Part shown: in pieces, positions 39,601 to 50,726 of the stretch
Layout of the letters: every line of letters begins with the position of its first letter
How positions within the stretch are numbered: the first letter of the stretch is position 1
From: Posidonia oceanica
Lineage: Eukaryota > Streptophyta > Magnoliopsida > Alismatales > Posidoniaceae
Direction of reading: 5' to 3'
Assembly: GCA_037176725.1 (NCBI GenBank)
Contig: JAZBRS010000057.1
Span: forward strand, 91,285,501-91,349,500
DNA length: 64,000 nt
Made by a program: the position numbers and the translations under genes
The notes under the pieces: generated by a model
Told to the model about the DNA's origin: nothing
Seen by the model: the letters and a program-made list of their open reading frames with translations, nothing else
Database searches by the model: none

Positions 39601-42586
39601 ACGCGAAGGCCGGAGGTCTGCGCCGGAGAAGACGACCACAGCGGCGAACAGGAACGGAGCAGGAGGGTCGGAAACCTACTTCTAAGGGGTGGAGAAGCAG
39701 CAGGGGAAGAAAAGGGGGCTAGGGGAAGAAACTTTTACCTGGGTCCGCGTCTGAGATGCCCTCCCGACCTCAGCAGTATCGGGGCTAGCCGGCGAAGTTC
39801 GTGCGGTTGCAGCGGCGACTGTCGAGCGCTCGCGGAGGTTGGGGCTGGCTCAGAGCAAGTTTCCGGTGCTTCCCAGACGTTTGGACGCGAGCTTCGAAGC
39901 TCGGGCAGCGATTCGGCACTCTTTGGGTTCAGACAGATGGCCGGAGGTCGGGGGGGATGTTTGCTGCATCTCAGGCTGGATGTGACCCTCCAGGAGGTTG
40001 CTGGAGGTCCAGGGAGCGATTCTGGATGATTGGATTATGGTTCTGGAGAGTGTAGGGGGAGATTGAAGGCGGGTTTGATTTCTGGTCAGTGAGGAGGGTA
40101 GGTGTTTGTTGTGGAGATTTTGGTCTATGGTGAGGGAGAGGGTTGAAGGTCAGGTGCTTTGGGAAGGTGGATGTCTGGTGATTATCTGGGTGGAGTTTGG
40201 TGGGAAGCAGCGAGCTGTGGTGGAGGGAATTGTGGGAGGATCGGTGTTGGGTTGCAGTGGTGATTAGGTGGAGTTTCAGGGCGGTTTTAGGTGGTGAAAA
40301 GGCAATGGGATGGCAGGAGATGAAGGTTGGTAGTTGGGTGAGATTGGGGAAGCAACTGGGAGGAGTGTGGTGGCTTGAGGTGGGTCTGGCTTGCTGGAAA
40401 GGGAAGAGGGAGGTTTGCTGCGGATTTTAGCAGAGGAAGGGGAGGGAATTGCTGAAGGGAGGCTGGAGAATTGGAGGCTCTCTCCAGGATGCTGAAGACT
40501 CTCTCAGGATCTCTCTTCTCTCTGGAATTGGAAGATGAAGAGGAGAAGGAGGAGGTCGCACAGGTGGGGAGAAGGCTCTGAATTCTGGTTTGGGATTGCT
40601 CTCTCAGGGTTTTCTGATCGCTCGCTCTCTCTCTGGATTGTCCAAAGCCGAAGGAAGGAGGAGAGGACTGGAGGCTTAAATGAGGAGGAGGCTGGAGACT
40701 GCTGGCGCGAACTGGTGGTTTGAATTCCACCGGCGGCACTGCAGCAGAGGCGATGGATGTCGGCGAGTCGACCGGCATTCAACGCCCCCCGGAATTGGTG
40801 TTGAGAGAAGAGAGGAGCGGCGAGCTGCTGTTGCTGATAAGATGGAGGCTTCAAATTCGAACGATGGAGGGAGGGCTGTAGCAGCTGTTCGCGGGAGGAA
40901 AAATGGAGGAGGAAGCACAGAAGGCTGAGGAAGAAGAAGGAGAGGCGTGGGCTGGACTGCTGCGGGCCGAGAAAAAGGAGAAAAAATAAAGGAATAAGGA
41001 AAATGGGCCGACGGGCCCAGTAAGGAAAAGGAAGAAAGAAAAAGAGAAGGAAGAAAGAAAGAAAGGGTAGAATGGGGAAATAAAATTAGTAAAAATGAAC
41101 TAAAAATAAATAAAAATACTAGAAAGGTTGTGATGTAGATTAGGATTTTAATTAAATTTTTTAATGGCCATTTTGGGTTGATTAATGTGTTTTGGGCTTG
41201 ATTAGGGTTTTAGGGTTTTGGTTTTGCTTTTAATTGGTTTTCACTTGATTAAATGTTCGTTAAACCTTTTTTAAATTGTTTTAAAAATTGTGTTTCTCTT
41301 GTTAGATACTCAGGACATTGATTAGGATTTTTTAGGATTTATTTTCGTATTAATCAGGATTGGTTTTAGGTTTTTAAGTCTTAGTCTTCTTAGGTTTTTT
41401 TTTCTTTCTTAAGTCTTTTAAATTATGCTTTGATTTTTATTTGTTGATTTTTCTTGGAATTTTTAGTTAGATTTTTCTGGTTTGATAGGGTGTTTTTAAG
41501 TCTTTTAAATGTGTTTTTCTTTTCCTTTTAATTAAGTTTTTAATTTGTTTTTTTCTTAGGTTTGTTAGGTTAAGTCTCTTTGTTTCTTTAATTACTTGTT
41601 TTAGTGTTTGTTTTTTCATTCTTCTTTTTAGGGTTTGTTTTTTAATTCTTTTGATGGGGTTTTTACTTTTGGTAGGTTTTGGTTTTATTTTAGTTTTTTC
41701 CTTGATTTTTCAGTGTTTTCTTTTGATTTGTTTTGCATTTTTTAGCTTACATGCTTGGTTTTCCTTTTAGTTTGATTTAGTTAAGTTTAGGTTTTTAATT
41801 GCTTGTTTAATGTTTTTTAATTGTTTTTCTTAGGGTTCTGATTTGTTTCTTTTATATTTTGGGGTTTTACAGGTTTTTAGGGGTTTTCATGGATTTTTGC
41901 AAAAGAAAGAAAGGGGAAAAGAGAAAGAAGTAGAGAAGGGAAAAAAGGAAGAATAAAGGGAAAAGAGATGAGTTGGAGGAAAAGGATTTTTAAAATTCAG
42001 GAAAAAGCTAAAAATAAAGTAAAAATAGGAATAAGATAGAGAAGGGATAGAAGTACAAAGGGGGCCCACAGCCAGGCTAGAAAAAGGGCAAAAAGTGGAT
42101 GAAAAGAGAGATGATAATCAGGAGAGAGAGAGGAGAGAGAAAATGATAATCCCGGAGAGAGAAAAGGATAATTTGGGTGAAAGGGGGTCTTAAGGGTCTT
42201 GGAATGGGGTGAAAATTGGTGAGTGGGTAGTCTAGGGTTTGAGGTGTTGGTCCTGAAGTTTTGGTTTGATTCTAAGGAGGTTTTGGAGGGGTTTCAAGGT
42301 ATAGAAAAAGGGGAGTTTCACCTAAGTTCTCTAGGGTTTTTGGGAATGGTCTAGGTTTGGAAATTTCTAGGTTCTTGGGTAGGCTTGTTAAGTGGGTGTT
42401 GGTGGGTTTTCCTATGGATTTTGGTTAGGTTTTGAGCCTGGAAAGAGGGGTAAAGGCTTAGGTCAAGTTTGCTTGGTTTTGAAGGGTAAAGAAGAGGATT
42501 AGGGTTTGGTTTGGGTTTGGGTTTAAGACCAGCAATCACCAGGAGGGCTCCAAGTGGTCCAAGCCTGCCAAGATGGGGTGTCAACA
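36670..42586 (-). repeat. Element A 5' LTR (5,917 bp)
   Basis: Same termini as the 3' LTR and aligned along its whole length by eye. Differences run at about 1-4% in the stretches compared; most are C/T or G/A, especially in the minisatellite (37280-37560). One insertion of about 20 bp lies near 40020-40045, and a few nucleotides differ near 40505. The internal PBS-like GTGGCGACTC is at 36785-36794. Confidence 0.95.
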
Positions 42587-42591
42587 AGAGC

Positions 42592-43047
42592 ATATATATC
42601 TATTATCCTCGGCTTGTTACAAAGAGACTCAAAAACACCAACACTTAGTCCTTTGTGAAGATGTCTGCCAGTTACTTGGACGACAGAGTGTACGGAGTAG
42701 AAATGATTCTTTTGATCACAGCGTCTCGAATATAGTGACAGGCGATCTCAATGTGCTTTGTATGTTCATAGAATACTGAATTATGGGCAAGGAAGATAAC
42801 CATTTGATTGTCACATTGCATAGACATTGGAACCTTTATCGTGAAATCAAGCTCTGCTAACAAGAGACTACATTTTACCTTTTACTTCTCCAAGTAACAA
42901 GATTACCTCTCACATAAGTACAGTAACCTAAAGTTGACTTTTTGTCCCCTTTATCATCGGCATAGCTAAAGTATTAGTATGCTTCAACTTCAAGATATCC
43001 ACATTTTTTGTATACAAGACCTTGACCAAGGGTCTCTGGAATGACCC
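42592..43047 (-). pseudogene. Ty1/Copia RNase H, 3' end of pol
   Basis: Minus-strand reading gives YADDKGDKKSTLGYC, then LVTWRSKR, then AELDFTIKVPMSMQCDNQ, EHTKHIEIACHYIRDAV and LADIFTK, the RNase H end of a Copia polyprotein. It ends with IDIYA next to the element A insertion; the last codons and TGA stop continue at 15027-15016. Internal stops (for example TAA before LADIF) and a shift of frame around the LADIF motif show decay. Homology fades at about 43047, where the sequence changes to something unrelated, so reverse transcriptase and the rest are lost. Confidence 0.8.
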
Positions 43048-43645
43048 GCGTCGCTACTAACAAGATCCATTAGCCCAAATAAATTTAAACATAAATACAT
43101 GCTAAATTTACAAACAATTATAGGCTAATACAACAAATATCTGCCAGGAACCTGCAGTAAATGGCTATGTGACTCTGACTATGTACACTAAAATGTAAAC
43201 TGCTACTCGCCTGCACCTGTAACTAAAAACCACAAGAAAACGCGTGACCAGAAATGTCACCTAGCACATACCCCACGAAAAACCACGCCAAAACCAGAAA
43301 AAAACCTTCATGTGGAATTAAACCAAGTCAAATCATCAATCCAAAACCATTTTATCATATAATTCCATTTAAATCATTTTTCCAAAGCCATAAAGCTATT
43401 CTATCGGAATCACTATTTATTTCAAAACTTGTTTATCAATTCACGGGCTCCATTGGCCAAAACTTGACAAAATGTCACCACGCCGCAAAGGCGGGAAAAC
43501 TTAAAGCCCATTTTGACCAGAAACCTCAAAACTACAAAGAAAACACAATGAGTCGTGTTGCTTGGCGCCAAGCAACCAACTCTAGCCAACAAACAGCTGC
43601 CGAAGCGCCACTGCACTGCCACGGACATCTACCCTGTGGAGGAGC
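43048..43645. other. Unassigned sequence between Copia and LINE remnants
   Basis: Nothing recognisable as a gene. It holds a perfect 20-bp palindrome, GTTGCTTGGCGCCAAGCAAC, at 43557-43576. The sharp change at both ends suggests a fragment of another mobile element. Confidence 0.5.
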
Positions 43646-45043
43646 ATGTTCGTCCCGATGTACATAGTAAATAGATATTGTTGTATGTTGGATTGTTCCC
43701 AATCTTCTTTTCCATTATCATACCTAGGGCTTTCCCTTCATTATAGGAAGGCAACTTATAATGATTGGACTGTTGTCATTGATAAAATTACTAGTAAGTT
43801 TGAATCTTGGAAATCAAAGTATTTATCTATTGGTGGCAGGCTTATCCTTCTCAATTTCATCCTCTCTGCTGTGCCTACCTATTATCTTTCTGTGTTACAT
43901 TTTCCTGCTAGAGTAGAAAAAGATTTAGATAGATTGCATAAGAGGTTCCTGTGGACTTCAAATCCTTGTTGTCCCTCAGGTATGCCACTTATGAAATGGC
44001 ATAATATTTGTAGACATAGACATCAAAATGGATTGGGAATAATTAATCTTAGAAGTTTCTCTATTGCCCTTAAATGTAAGCTCCTTTGACAACTTCTAAA
44101 TAACAATACTTACTTTAAATGGCCTTCCCCCATTAAAAGTAGGTATTTCTACCGTAATGGGTATGGTGCATTATTAAACACCTCCTCCAGGCATTATTCA
44201 CCACTTTGGCAGCAACTTAGAGAGCATTACCCAATGATTGTTCCTTTCCTAAGATACACAATGAATAATGGTAGAAGGTATTATTCTAGCATGATCATTG
44301 GGGTTCTAATGGCCCTCTAAAATATAATTTCCCTCAACTTTATTCTTTGGCTAGAAATAGAAAATGCTCTTTACAAAAACTATTATGGACTTATTCAGTT
44401 AAGGGACAGGCATATTTTGAAACTCACATGTTTAATTCTAACATTGCTTTAGATCCTGAAGTGGTTGGGTTTTATAGACTACTTAACTCTATATAGCTAA
44501 CTGATTGTGGGGATGTGATTTCATGGTTTCTTACTAGCAGTTCAGTTTTTATTGTTAAGAGTTGTTATAACCTTTTGAATGATGGTGGATACAGGTCTGT
44601 GTTTAATAAGTCCTTTTGGAGGAATACAGCACCTTTAAAAGTTAAGGTTTTTGCTTGGTTGGCTTGTCATGATAAAATCCTTTCTAAAGCTAACTTGCAT
44701 AAAAGGGGCTGGACTGGTTCTTTGTCTTGTGACATTTGCAGTTATTCTGTAGAATCCACTCATCATATTTTATTTCATTGTAATGCTTCTAGAGTTATTT
44801 AGGATTTTTTTCCTATCAGATGCAGCCAATCTGTTAAGAAGTAACAAAATATATGAGGTTTTCTCCTATTATTAGGCACTTAAGTTCAATTTTTCTTATC
44901 AGTGTCAGATCTCCTTAGTACTGGCAATTTTTGGACTTTATGGATAAATCAAAATGTTGTTATCTTTTGGAACTCTGGTAGAAATATTAACTCAATATTT
45001 CATCATGTGTTGTGTTTGGTTTCTTTTTGGGTAGGTGTAACCT
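43646..45043 (+). pseudogene. Non-LTR retrotransposon (LINE) fragment, reverse transcriptase end and zf-RVT
   Basis: The first open part (43646-44089) encodes the end of a plant L1-type reverse transcriptase: PLSYLGLSLHYRK, WKSKYLSIGGRLILLN, RFLWTSN, QNGLGIINLRSFSIALKCKL. After stops and frame changes, 44515-44802 encodes the zf-RVT domain: VKSCYNLLNDGG, WRNTAPLKVKVFAWLACHDK, CDICSYSVESTHHILFHC. A last piece near 44980-45035 reads LVSFWVGV, the usual C-terminal end. The catalytic part of the enzyme is absent. Element B's 3' LTR interrupts the end, so no poly-A tail is visible. Confidence 0.8.
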
Positions 45044-45048
45044 ATCCC

Positions 45049-47337
45049 TGTACCGCGACACCGGATCGACCAACATCGGGCAAAAAGAGGGAGAGTGTCA
45101 CGAACAATGGCGAAGGAGGAAAACAAAGAAGATAAAGAAAAACGGAGTCGCCACCAAGTCTATTTAATCGGGAGACGAGGAAAACTGGGGGAAATGCAAG
45201 AAAACATGCAAATGAATGCAATGTTATGCAAAAAAAAGATGACTCGTGCCAAGGACAAGGGCAAAGTGGTCATTGCGGATCCAAAGAAAGGGTAAGGACT
45301 CCTGTTACTTGCGGGGAAGGTGTTAGGCACCCCTGACACGCTTGAGGAATCGGTCTTTCTTGGCTTTCGACTCTTGTGTGGCTAAATGTTGGCGTAAAAC
45401 GCCGATTTATGTTCGCCCTAAGACGGTATGCAACATGCATTTTATAAACCATGCAAAGCTTAGCGAAAACCATGTTAAAGTGATTAAATGAAGTGAAAAG
45501 ACATGACATAGATAAGTAAACGAGAAAAGCAAGGTGGGAGCAAAGCTAAGGCAAGCAAACAAGCATGCAAGGTAGAGAGGAAGGGGCTCTGTCCACTGTT
45601 GGCTCCCAGATCTAGGTCACCAGTACTACAGGCAACACCACAAGCCATCGTTTCAAGAGGCGTCGACATTGTTGCCCTACACAGAGGCGGCAGAGAGGTC
45701 GCCCATTGAAGTGGCGTCTGGCTTAGTCGCCGCATGCACAGGTGGCCCAACTTGTTTCAAACAGAGACATTCATTGCCCAAAAACACTAGGAAACCAAGT
45801 CGAAAAATGAAACTAAGGATATGGAAATAGAGAGGGCACATTCAGAAACAGAATGATATAAAAACTTTGGAAAACGACAGCCCAAGTCGCGAGATACACT
45901 GGCCCAAAGTCGGCCTGGAAACCACTCGGAAGACCAGTTGAGTTGTCGCTCTAGGCAGCGGCAGAACTGGCAGCTCAGGCAGTCCGTCAGCGGACTTTGG
46001 TGCCAAATCCCGGGCCAAGGATGATGCAGAATAGGAAACTAAATGCATAGAATTAAAGAGCGCACATCCATGAGTAAAAATAGCTATTAAGCAAGAAAAA
46101 CGATGGCCGAAGCTGAGAGATATCCTGGCCCAAAGTCCGACTGAGGAACTGCTCGAAAACCAGTTGAGTCGCCTCTGGAAGGGGCAACTGACCTGACAGT
46201 TCCTTCGCCGGCCTTTGGCGGCCAATTCCTCCTCACCGGCGGTGCTAAAAAACCATGTGAGGTTTGGGAAAGCATGATGGCGTTCCCACGAACACAACCA
46301 CACCCTCGATGTGGAAAATGATTGGGTGGATTGCTCCACCCATCCCCTCCCCTTTCGGCCGCCTTGCTCGATGGGTTCCGGCCATTTGGGTGGCCGACGA
46401 GCCCAAGGGCTAAGCTAGGAAGCCTCATGGTGGTGAGGGGGTTATGTGAGGTAAGAAAACCAAGAGAAATGGGGGCCAGAAGTCCCCTTTCACCTCGACC
46501 GTCGGCCGCTGTTGACCTCCTCCATGTCAATGGTGAACGACACGAAAACAGGGACGAAACAACGAAGTAAAAATCGGGAAAAACTCGCATAAAAGCCATG
46601 AACTACTCTACGCTAAAAGGGGAGAGAACCCACTTGGAGAGTTGCTGAAATTGTAGCTCGAAGTTCGTCGGAGTTGGGGAAGATGACCGGAGGCAAGCTC
46701 AAACGGCGGTAGAGGCTTGGGAAAGGCTCGGGGATCACTCGGGAACACTCACAAGAACGCTCTAGAGATGAGGGATCGCTTGGAGGCTTTGGAAAACGGA
46801 CGCGGAAGCTCTGAGGTGGGTGTGGTGGTTCGAATTCAAATTGAGGGGTGGTGGTTTTATTCGGGTGCGACTGTGGGTGGTCAGACGGTGGTAGGTCGAC
46901 GAGGGGACGGGTAGTAACTTCTGGCAAGGTGGCAGGGGACGTGAAAGTCGTCCGGAGGTGATTGGTGGTGACGGCAAACGCGGCCTTGCGCGTGGCAAGT
47001 TTGAACTGCACGTGGAAGAGGAGATTTGCAGAAAGTCACCGTCGTGAAGGGTGACAAACCCTGTTGCCACTAACATGGGCGACAACAACTAGTCGCCTCT
47101 GCATGTGGCGACCTAGGGTCTCCCTCTCCAACAGGGCTTGTTGTAGGTCTGGCTGGGCTGTTGGTGGGCCAAGGTCTTTGTGTAAATGGGCTTAGGTGTT
47201 TTTTGAGGATTTTGGGTTAATTTTGAAGGATTTTGGTGGGGTTTAAATGGGTTAAGGTTTGGGTCTGCCATGCCATCATCCGAGCTTGCTTCTGGAGAGA
47301 TCCATCATCGTCCGACTGTCAAAATGGAGTGTCAACA
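45049..47337 (-). repeat. Element B 3' LTR (2,289 bp)
   Basis: Starts TGTTGACACTCCATTTTGAC and ends GTGTCGCGGTACA on the minus strand. It shares with the other LTRs the conserved block (about 45285-45370) and an internal GTGGCGACTCCG (45143-45154), but lacks the 30-bp minisatellite. The middle (45500-47120) is unlike element A's LTR. Confidence 0.85.
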
Positions 47338-47352
47338 GATGCCCCTCCTTGA
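47338..47352 (-). other. Element B polypurine tract
   Basis: TCAAGGAGGGGCATC immediately precedes the LTR start on the minus strand, with the same AGGGGCATC end as element A. Confidence 0.75.
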
Positions 47353-48039
47353 GCGAGGTCGAGGGAACCAAGGCCGCTGCTCAGGGTTGACCACACACCC
47401 CACCTGACGCCACTAAGAGCACAGATTGCTATTGGCGTGAGTCACTAATTCGGCAGATGCACCGAAAGTCATGACTCGTTGCTGCAGTGCGAATGCAAAT
47501 GCAGACGTAAGGTGCAGATGCAGTGCAATGCAAATGATTGTGCAGCAATTGTTGATGCTAAAGTAAAACTTATGGTAATGTGCATGCTTACTAAGCTACG
47601 CGGTGACACAGTGATGCATACTAATGTTGACTCTGCTGGGGACTTATGCAGGTGCATGATGCTACGTGTGCCGATGCGATGTAATGGTGGTAATGTGATG
47701 TTGTATGATGTAGTGCCGCATGAGTGGTGGGTTGACGGACCCAACGAGTTGACGGACTTAGACTGGATAGTTAGGGTTATTGGCCCAAAGAAAGAGCGCC
47801 TGACAGGGTGACGGATGTCATTCGGGTAGCTAGGACTACCAAACCAAAGAAGATACCGAGGGCAGCAAAATAAGACATCCCTGGCATCAAGGGGATGATA
47901 CCAGGGGACAACCGAAGTGCCCTTGGAATCGAATGAAGAATTGGACAGCTATGACGGGTGTCAACAGAGCAGTTAGGGCTGCCAACTCGGAAGGAAAGAC
48001 TTGTCATCAGCGGAGGAAGCAAGTGGGCGAGATTCTGAA
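47353..48039 (-). other. Element B 3'UTR between array and PPT
   Basis: Non-coding. The first part (to about 47480) resembles element A next to its PPT. A hairpin module lies at 47875-47933, with CCCTGGCATC (47879-47888) opposite GATACCAGGG (47897-47906), one mismatch. Confidence 0.6.
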
Positions 48040-50165
48040 GAGGCACTCGAAAGAAAAGGCTTGTCCTCAAATTAAAGAAGCAAGCAGACGTGACTCTGAA
48101 GAGGCATGCAAACGGCTTGTCCTCAAATTAAGGAAGCAAGCAGACGTGACTCCGAAGAGGCACGCAAAGGAGAAGACTTGTCCTCAAATTAAGGAAGCAA
48201 GCAGACGTGACTTCGAAAAGGTACGCAAAAGGGAAGACTTGTCCTCAAAAAAAGGAAGCAAGCAGACGTGACTCCGGAGAGGCACGCAAAAGGGAAGACT
48301 TGTCCTCAAATTAAGGAAGCAAGCAGACGTGACTTTGAAAAGGCACGTAAAAGGGAAGACTTGTCCTCAAATTAAGGAAGCAAGCAGACGTGACTTCGAA
48401 AAGGCATGCAAAAGGGGAGACTTGTCCTCAGATTAAGGAAGCAAGCAGACGTGACTCCGGAGAGGCACGCAAAAGGGAAGACTTGTCCTCAAATTAAGGA
48501 AGCAAGCAGACGTGACTTTGAAAAGGCACGTAAAAGGGAAGACTTGTCCTCAAATTAAGGAAGCAAGCAGACGTGACTTCGAAAAGGCATGCAAAAGGGG
48601 AGACTTGTCCTCAAATTAAGGAAGCAAGCAGACGTGACTTCGAAAAGGCACGCAAAAGGGGAGACTTGTCCTCAAATTAAGGAAGTAAGCAGACGTGACT
48701 TCGCAAAGGCACGCAAAAGGGGAGACTTGTCCTCAAATTAAGGAAGCAAGCAGATATGACTTCGAAAAGGCACGCAAAAGGGGAGACTTGTCCTCAAATA
48801 AAGGAAGCAAGCAGACGTGACTTCGAAAAGGCACGCAAAAGGAGAGACTTGTCCTCAAACTAAGGAAGCAAGCAGACGTGACTTCGAAAAGGCACGCAAA
48901 AGGGGAGACTTGTCCTCAAATAAAGGAAGCAAGCAGACGTGACTTCGAAAAGGCACGCAAAAGGAGAGACTTGTCCTCAAACTAAGGAAGCAAGCAGACG
49001 TGACTTCGAAAAGGCACGCAAAAGGAGAGACTTGTCCTCAAACTAAGGAAGCAAGCAGACGTACATCCGTAGAGGCACGCAAAAGGGGAAGACTTGTCCT
49101 CAAATTAAGGAAGCAAGCAGACGTGACTTCGAAAAGGCACGCAAAAGGGAAGACTTGTCCTTAAATTAAGGAAGCAAGTAGACATGACTTCGAAAAGGCA
49201 CGCAAAAGGGGAGACTTGTCCTCAAATTAAGGAAGCAAGCAGACGTGACTCCGAAGAGGCACGCAAAAGGAAAGACTTGTCCTCAAATTAGGGAAGCAAA
49301 CAGACGTGACTCCGAAGAGGCACGCAAAAGGGGAGACTTGTCCTCAAATTAAGGAAGCAAGCAGACGTGACTCCGAAAAGGCATGCAAAAGGGGAGACTT
49401 GTCTTCAAATTAAGGAAGTAAGTAGACGTGACTCCGAAGAGGTACGCAAAAGGAGAGACTTGTCCTCAAATTAAGGAAGCAAGCAGACGTGACTTCGAAA
49501 AGGCAAGCAAAAGGGGAAACTTGTCCTCAAATTAAGGAAGCAAGCAGACGTGACTCCGAAGAGGCATGCAAAAGGGGAAGGCTTGTCCTCAAATTAAGGA
49601 AGCAAGCAGACGTGACTCCGAAGTGGCATGCAAAAGAGAAGACTTATCCTCAAATTAAGGAAGCAAGCAGACGTGACTCCGAAGAGGCATGCAAAAGGGA
49701 AGACTTGTCCTCAAATTAAGGAAGCAAGCAGACGTGACTTCGAAGAGGCATGCAAAAGGGGAGACTTGTCTTCAAATTAAGGAAGTAAGTAGACGTGACT
49801 CCGAAGAGGTACGCAAAAGGAGAGACTTGTCCTCAAATTAAGGAAGCAAGCAGACGTGACTTTGAAAAGGCACGCAAAAGGGGAGACTTGTCCTCAAATT
49901 AAGGAAGCAAGCAGACGTGACTCCGAAGAGGCACGCAAAAGGGGAAGGCTTGTCCTCAAATTAAGGAAGCAAGCAGACGTGACTCCGAAGTGGCATGCAA
50001 AAAAGGAAGACTTATCCTCAAATTAAGGAAGCAAGCAGACGTGACTCCGAAGAGGCATGCAAAAGGGAAGACTTGTCCTCAAATTAAGGAAGCAAGCAGA
50101 CGTGACTTCGAAAATGCACACGAAAGGGGAGACTTGTCCTCAAATTAAGGAAGCAAGCAGATTCA
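48040..50165 (-). repeat. Array of about 34 copies of a 60-61-bp unit
   Basis: On the plus strand each unit has GACTTGTCCTCAAATTAAGG, then AAGCAAGCAGACGTGACT, then a YCGAARAGGCAYGCAAAAGG-like segment. Periods alternate between 60 and 61 bp. Neighbouring copies share variants (for example CTTCGAAAAGG or CTCCGAAGAGG), and multi-unit blocks are repeated, such as the blocks at about 49390-49640 and 49750-50000, which points to repeated unequal exchange. Frames open through 60-bp copies are a side effect of the period. Confidence 0.93.
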
Positions 50166-50208
50166 CAAACCAACGGGAAGGGAGTGACACCATAGAGCAG
50201 CAAAAAAA

Positions 50209-50263
50209 GATGCCCCTAGTATCAAGGATGATACCAGGGGATAGCCGAAGCGTCCTTGGCATC
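50209..50263 (-). other. Conserved hairpin module beside the element B array
   Basis: CCCCTAGTATCA (50213-50224) and TGATACCAGGGG (50229-50240) pair with one A-C mismatch. GATGCC-type and GGCATC sequences flank it. A second copy sits on the other side of the array at 47875-47933. Confidence 0.6.
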
Positions 50264-50726
50264 GTAAAGCGACGAACATAGACAAAAATGACGCACTTGT
50301 CAAACGAGTAGTTAGGGCTACCAGCCTGACAAAGATCCGGTTGGGAGCACTCGGTAGCTTTGCTCGACTTGACGGCATTGATCTACAGAGATTCAGGCAT
50401 CTTGATGGAATGCAGGGTTTTCTTGTAGCCTTGCTTGGCGCTGAGAATGTTGGTAGTTGCTTCTGTACTTGCAAGCTGTCAGGATCTGATAGTGCCCTCC
50501 TCATGGCTCTGAGGGGTACGATGCGCGAAATTGAAGCAGTATGCTGAAGATATGATTGTGTGAGACCATGCATGGATCCAGTTATGGAAAGCAAACCCAA
50601 TACACAAGCAAATGGCACAAAACATCCTTACATTAATAAAGTCTTGGTTACACGCCTGTAGCAGGCTAAACAAAGTACATCAAGACTCAAAAGGGGACAT
50701 GCAGTTGTACAAACGCCCTAACTGGT

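Larger units (their letters stand above)
15028..42586 (-). mobile_element. Element A: complete 27.6-kb Ogre-like (Tat lineage, Ty3/Gypsy) retrotransposon
   Basis: Two LTRs of 5,913 and 5,917 bp bound a 15.7-kb interior. AGAGC duplicated at 15023-15027 and 42587-42591 proves that both ends belong to one insertion. Order along the minus strand: 5' LTR, PBS, about 1.3-kb leader, gag, protease, reverse transcriptase, RNase H, archaeal-type RNase H, integrase, spacer, ORF3, 3'UTR with tandem arrays, PPT, 3' LTR. Two RNase H domains after RT define the Tat lineage, and the very long LTRs, total size and 3'UTR arrays fit Ogre. Three in-frame stops in the gag leader segment and one in ORF3 make it defective unless stops are read through. 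It inserted into the end of a Copia RNase H gene. Confidence 0.95.

Noticed and set aside
48040..50281. Open frames rich in K, E and R through the 60-61-bp array
   Set aside because: They arise where the period is 60 bp, break where it is 61, and exist on repeat sequence only.
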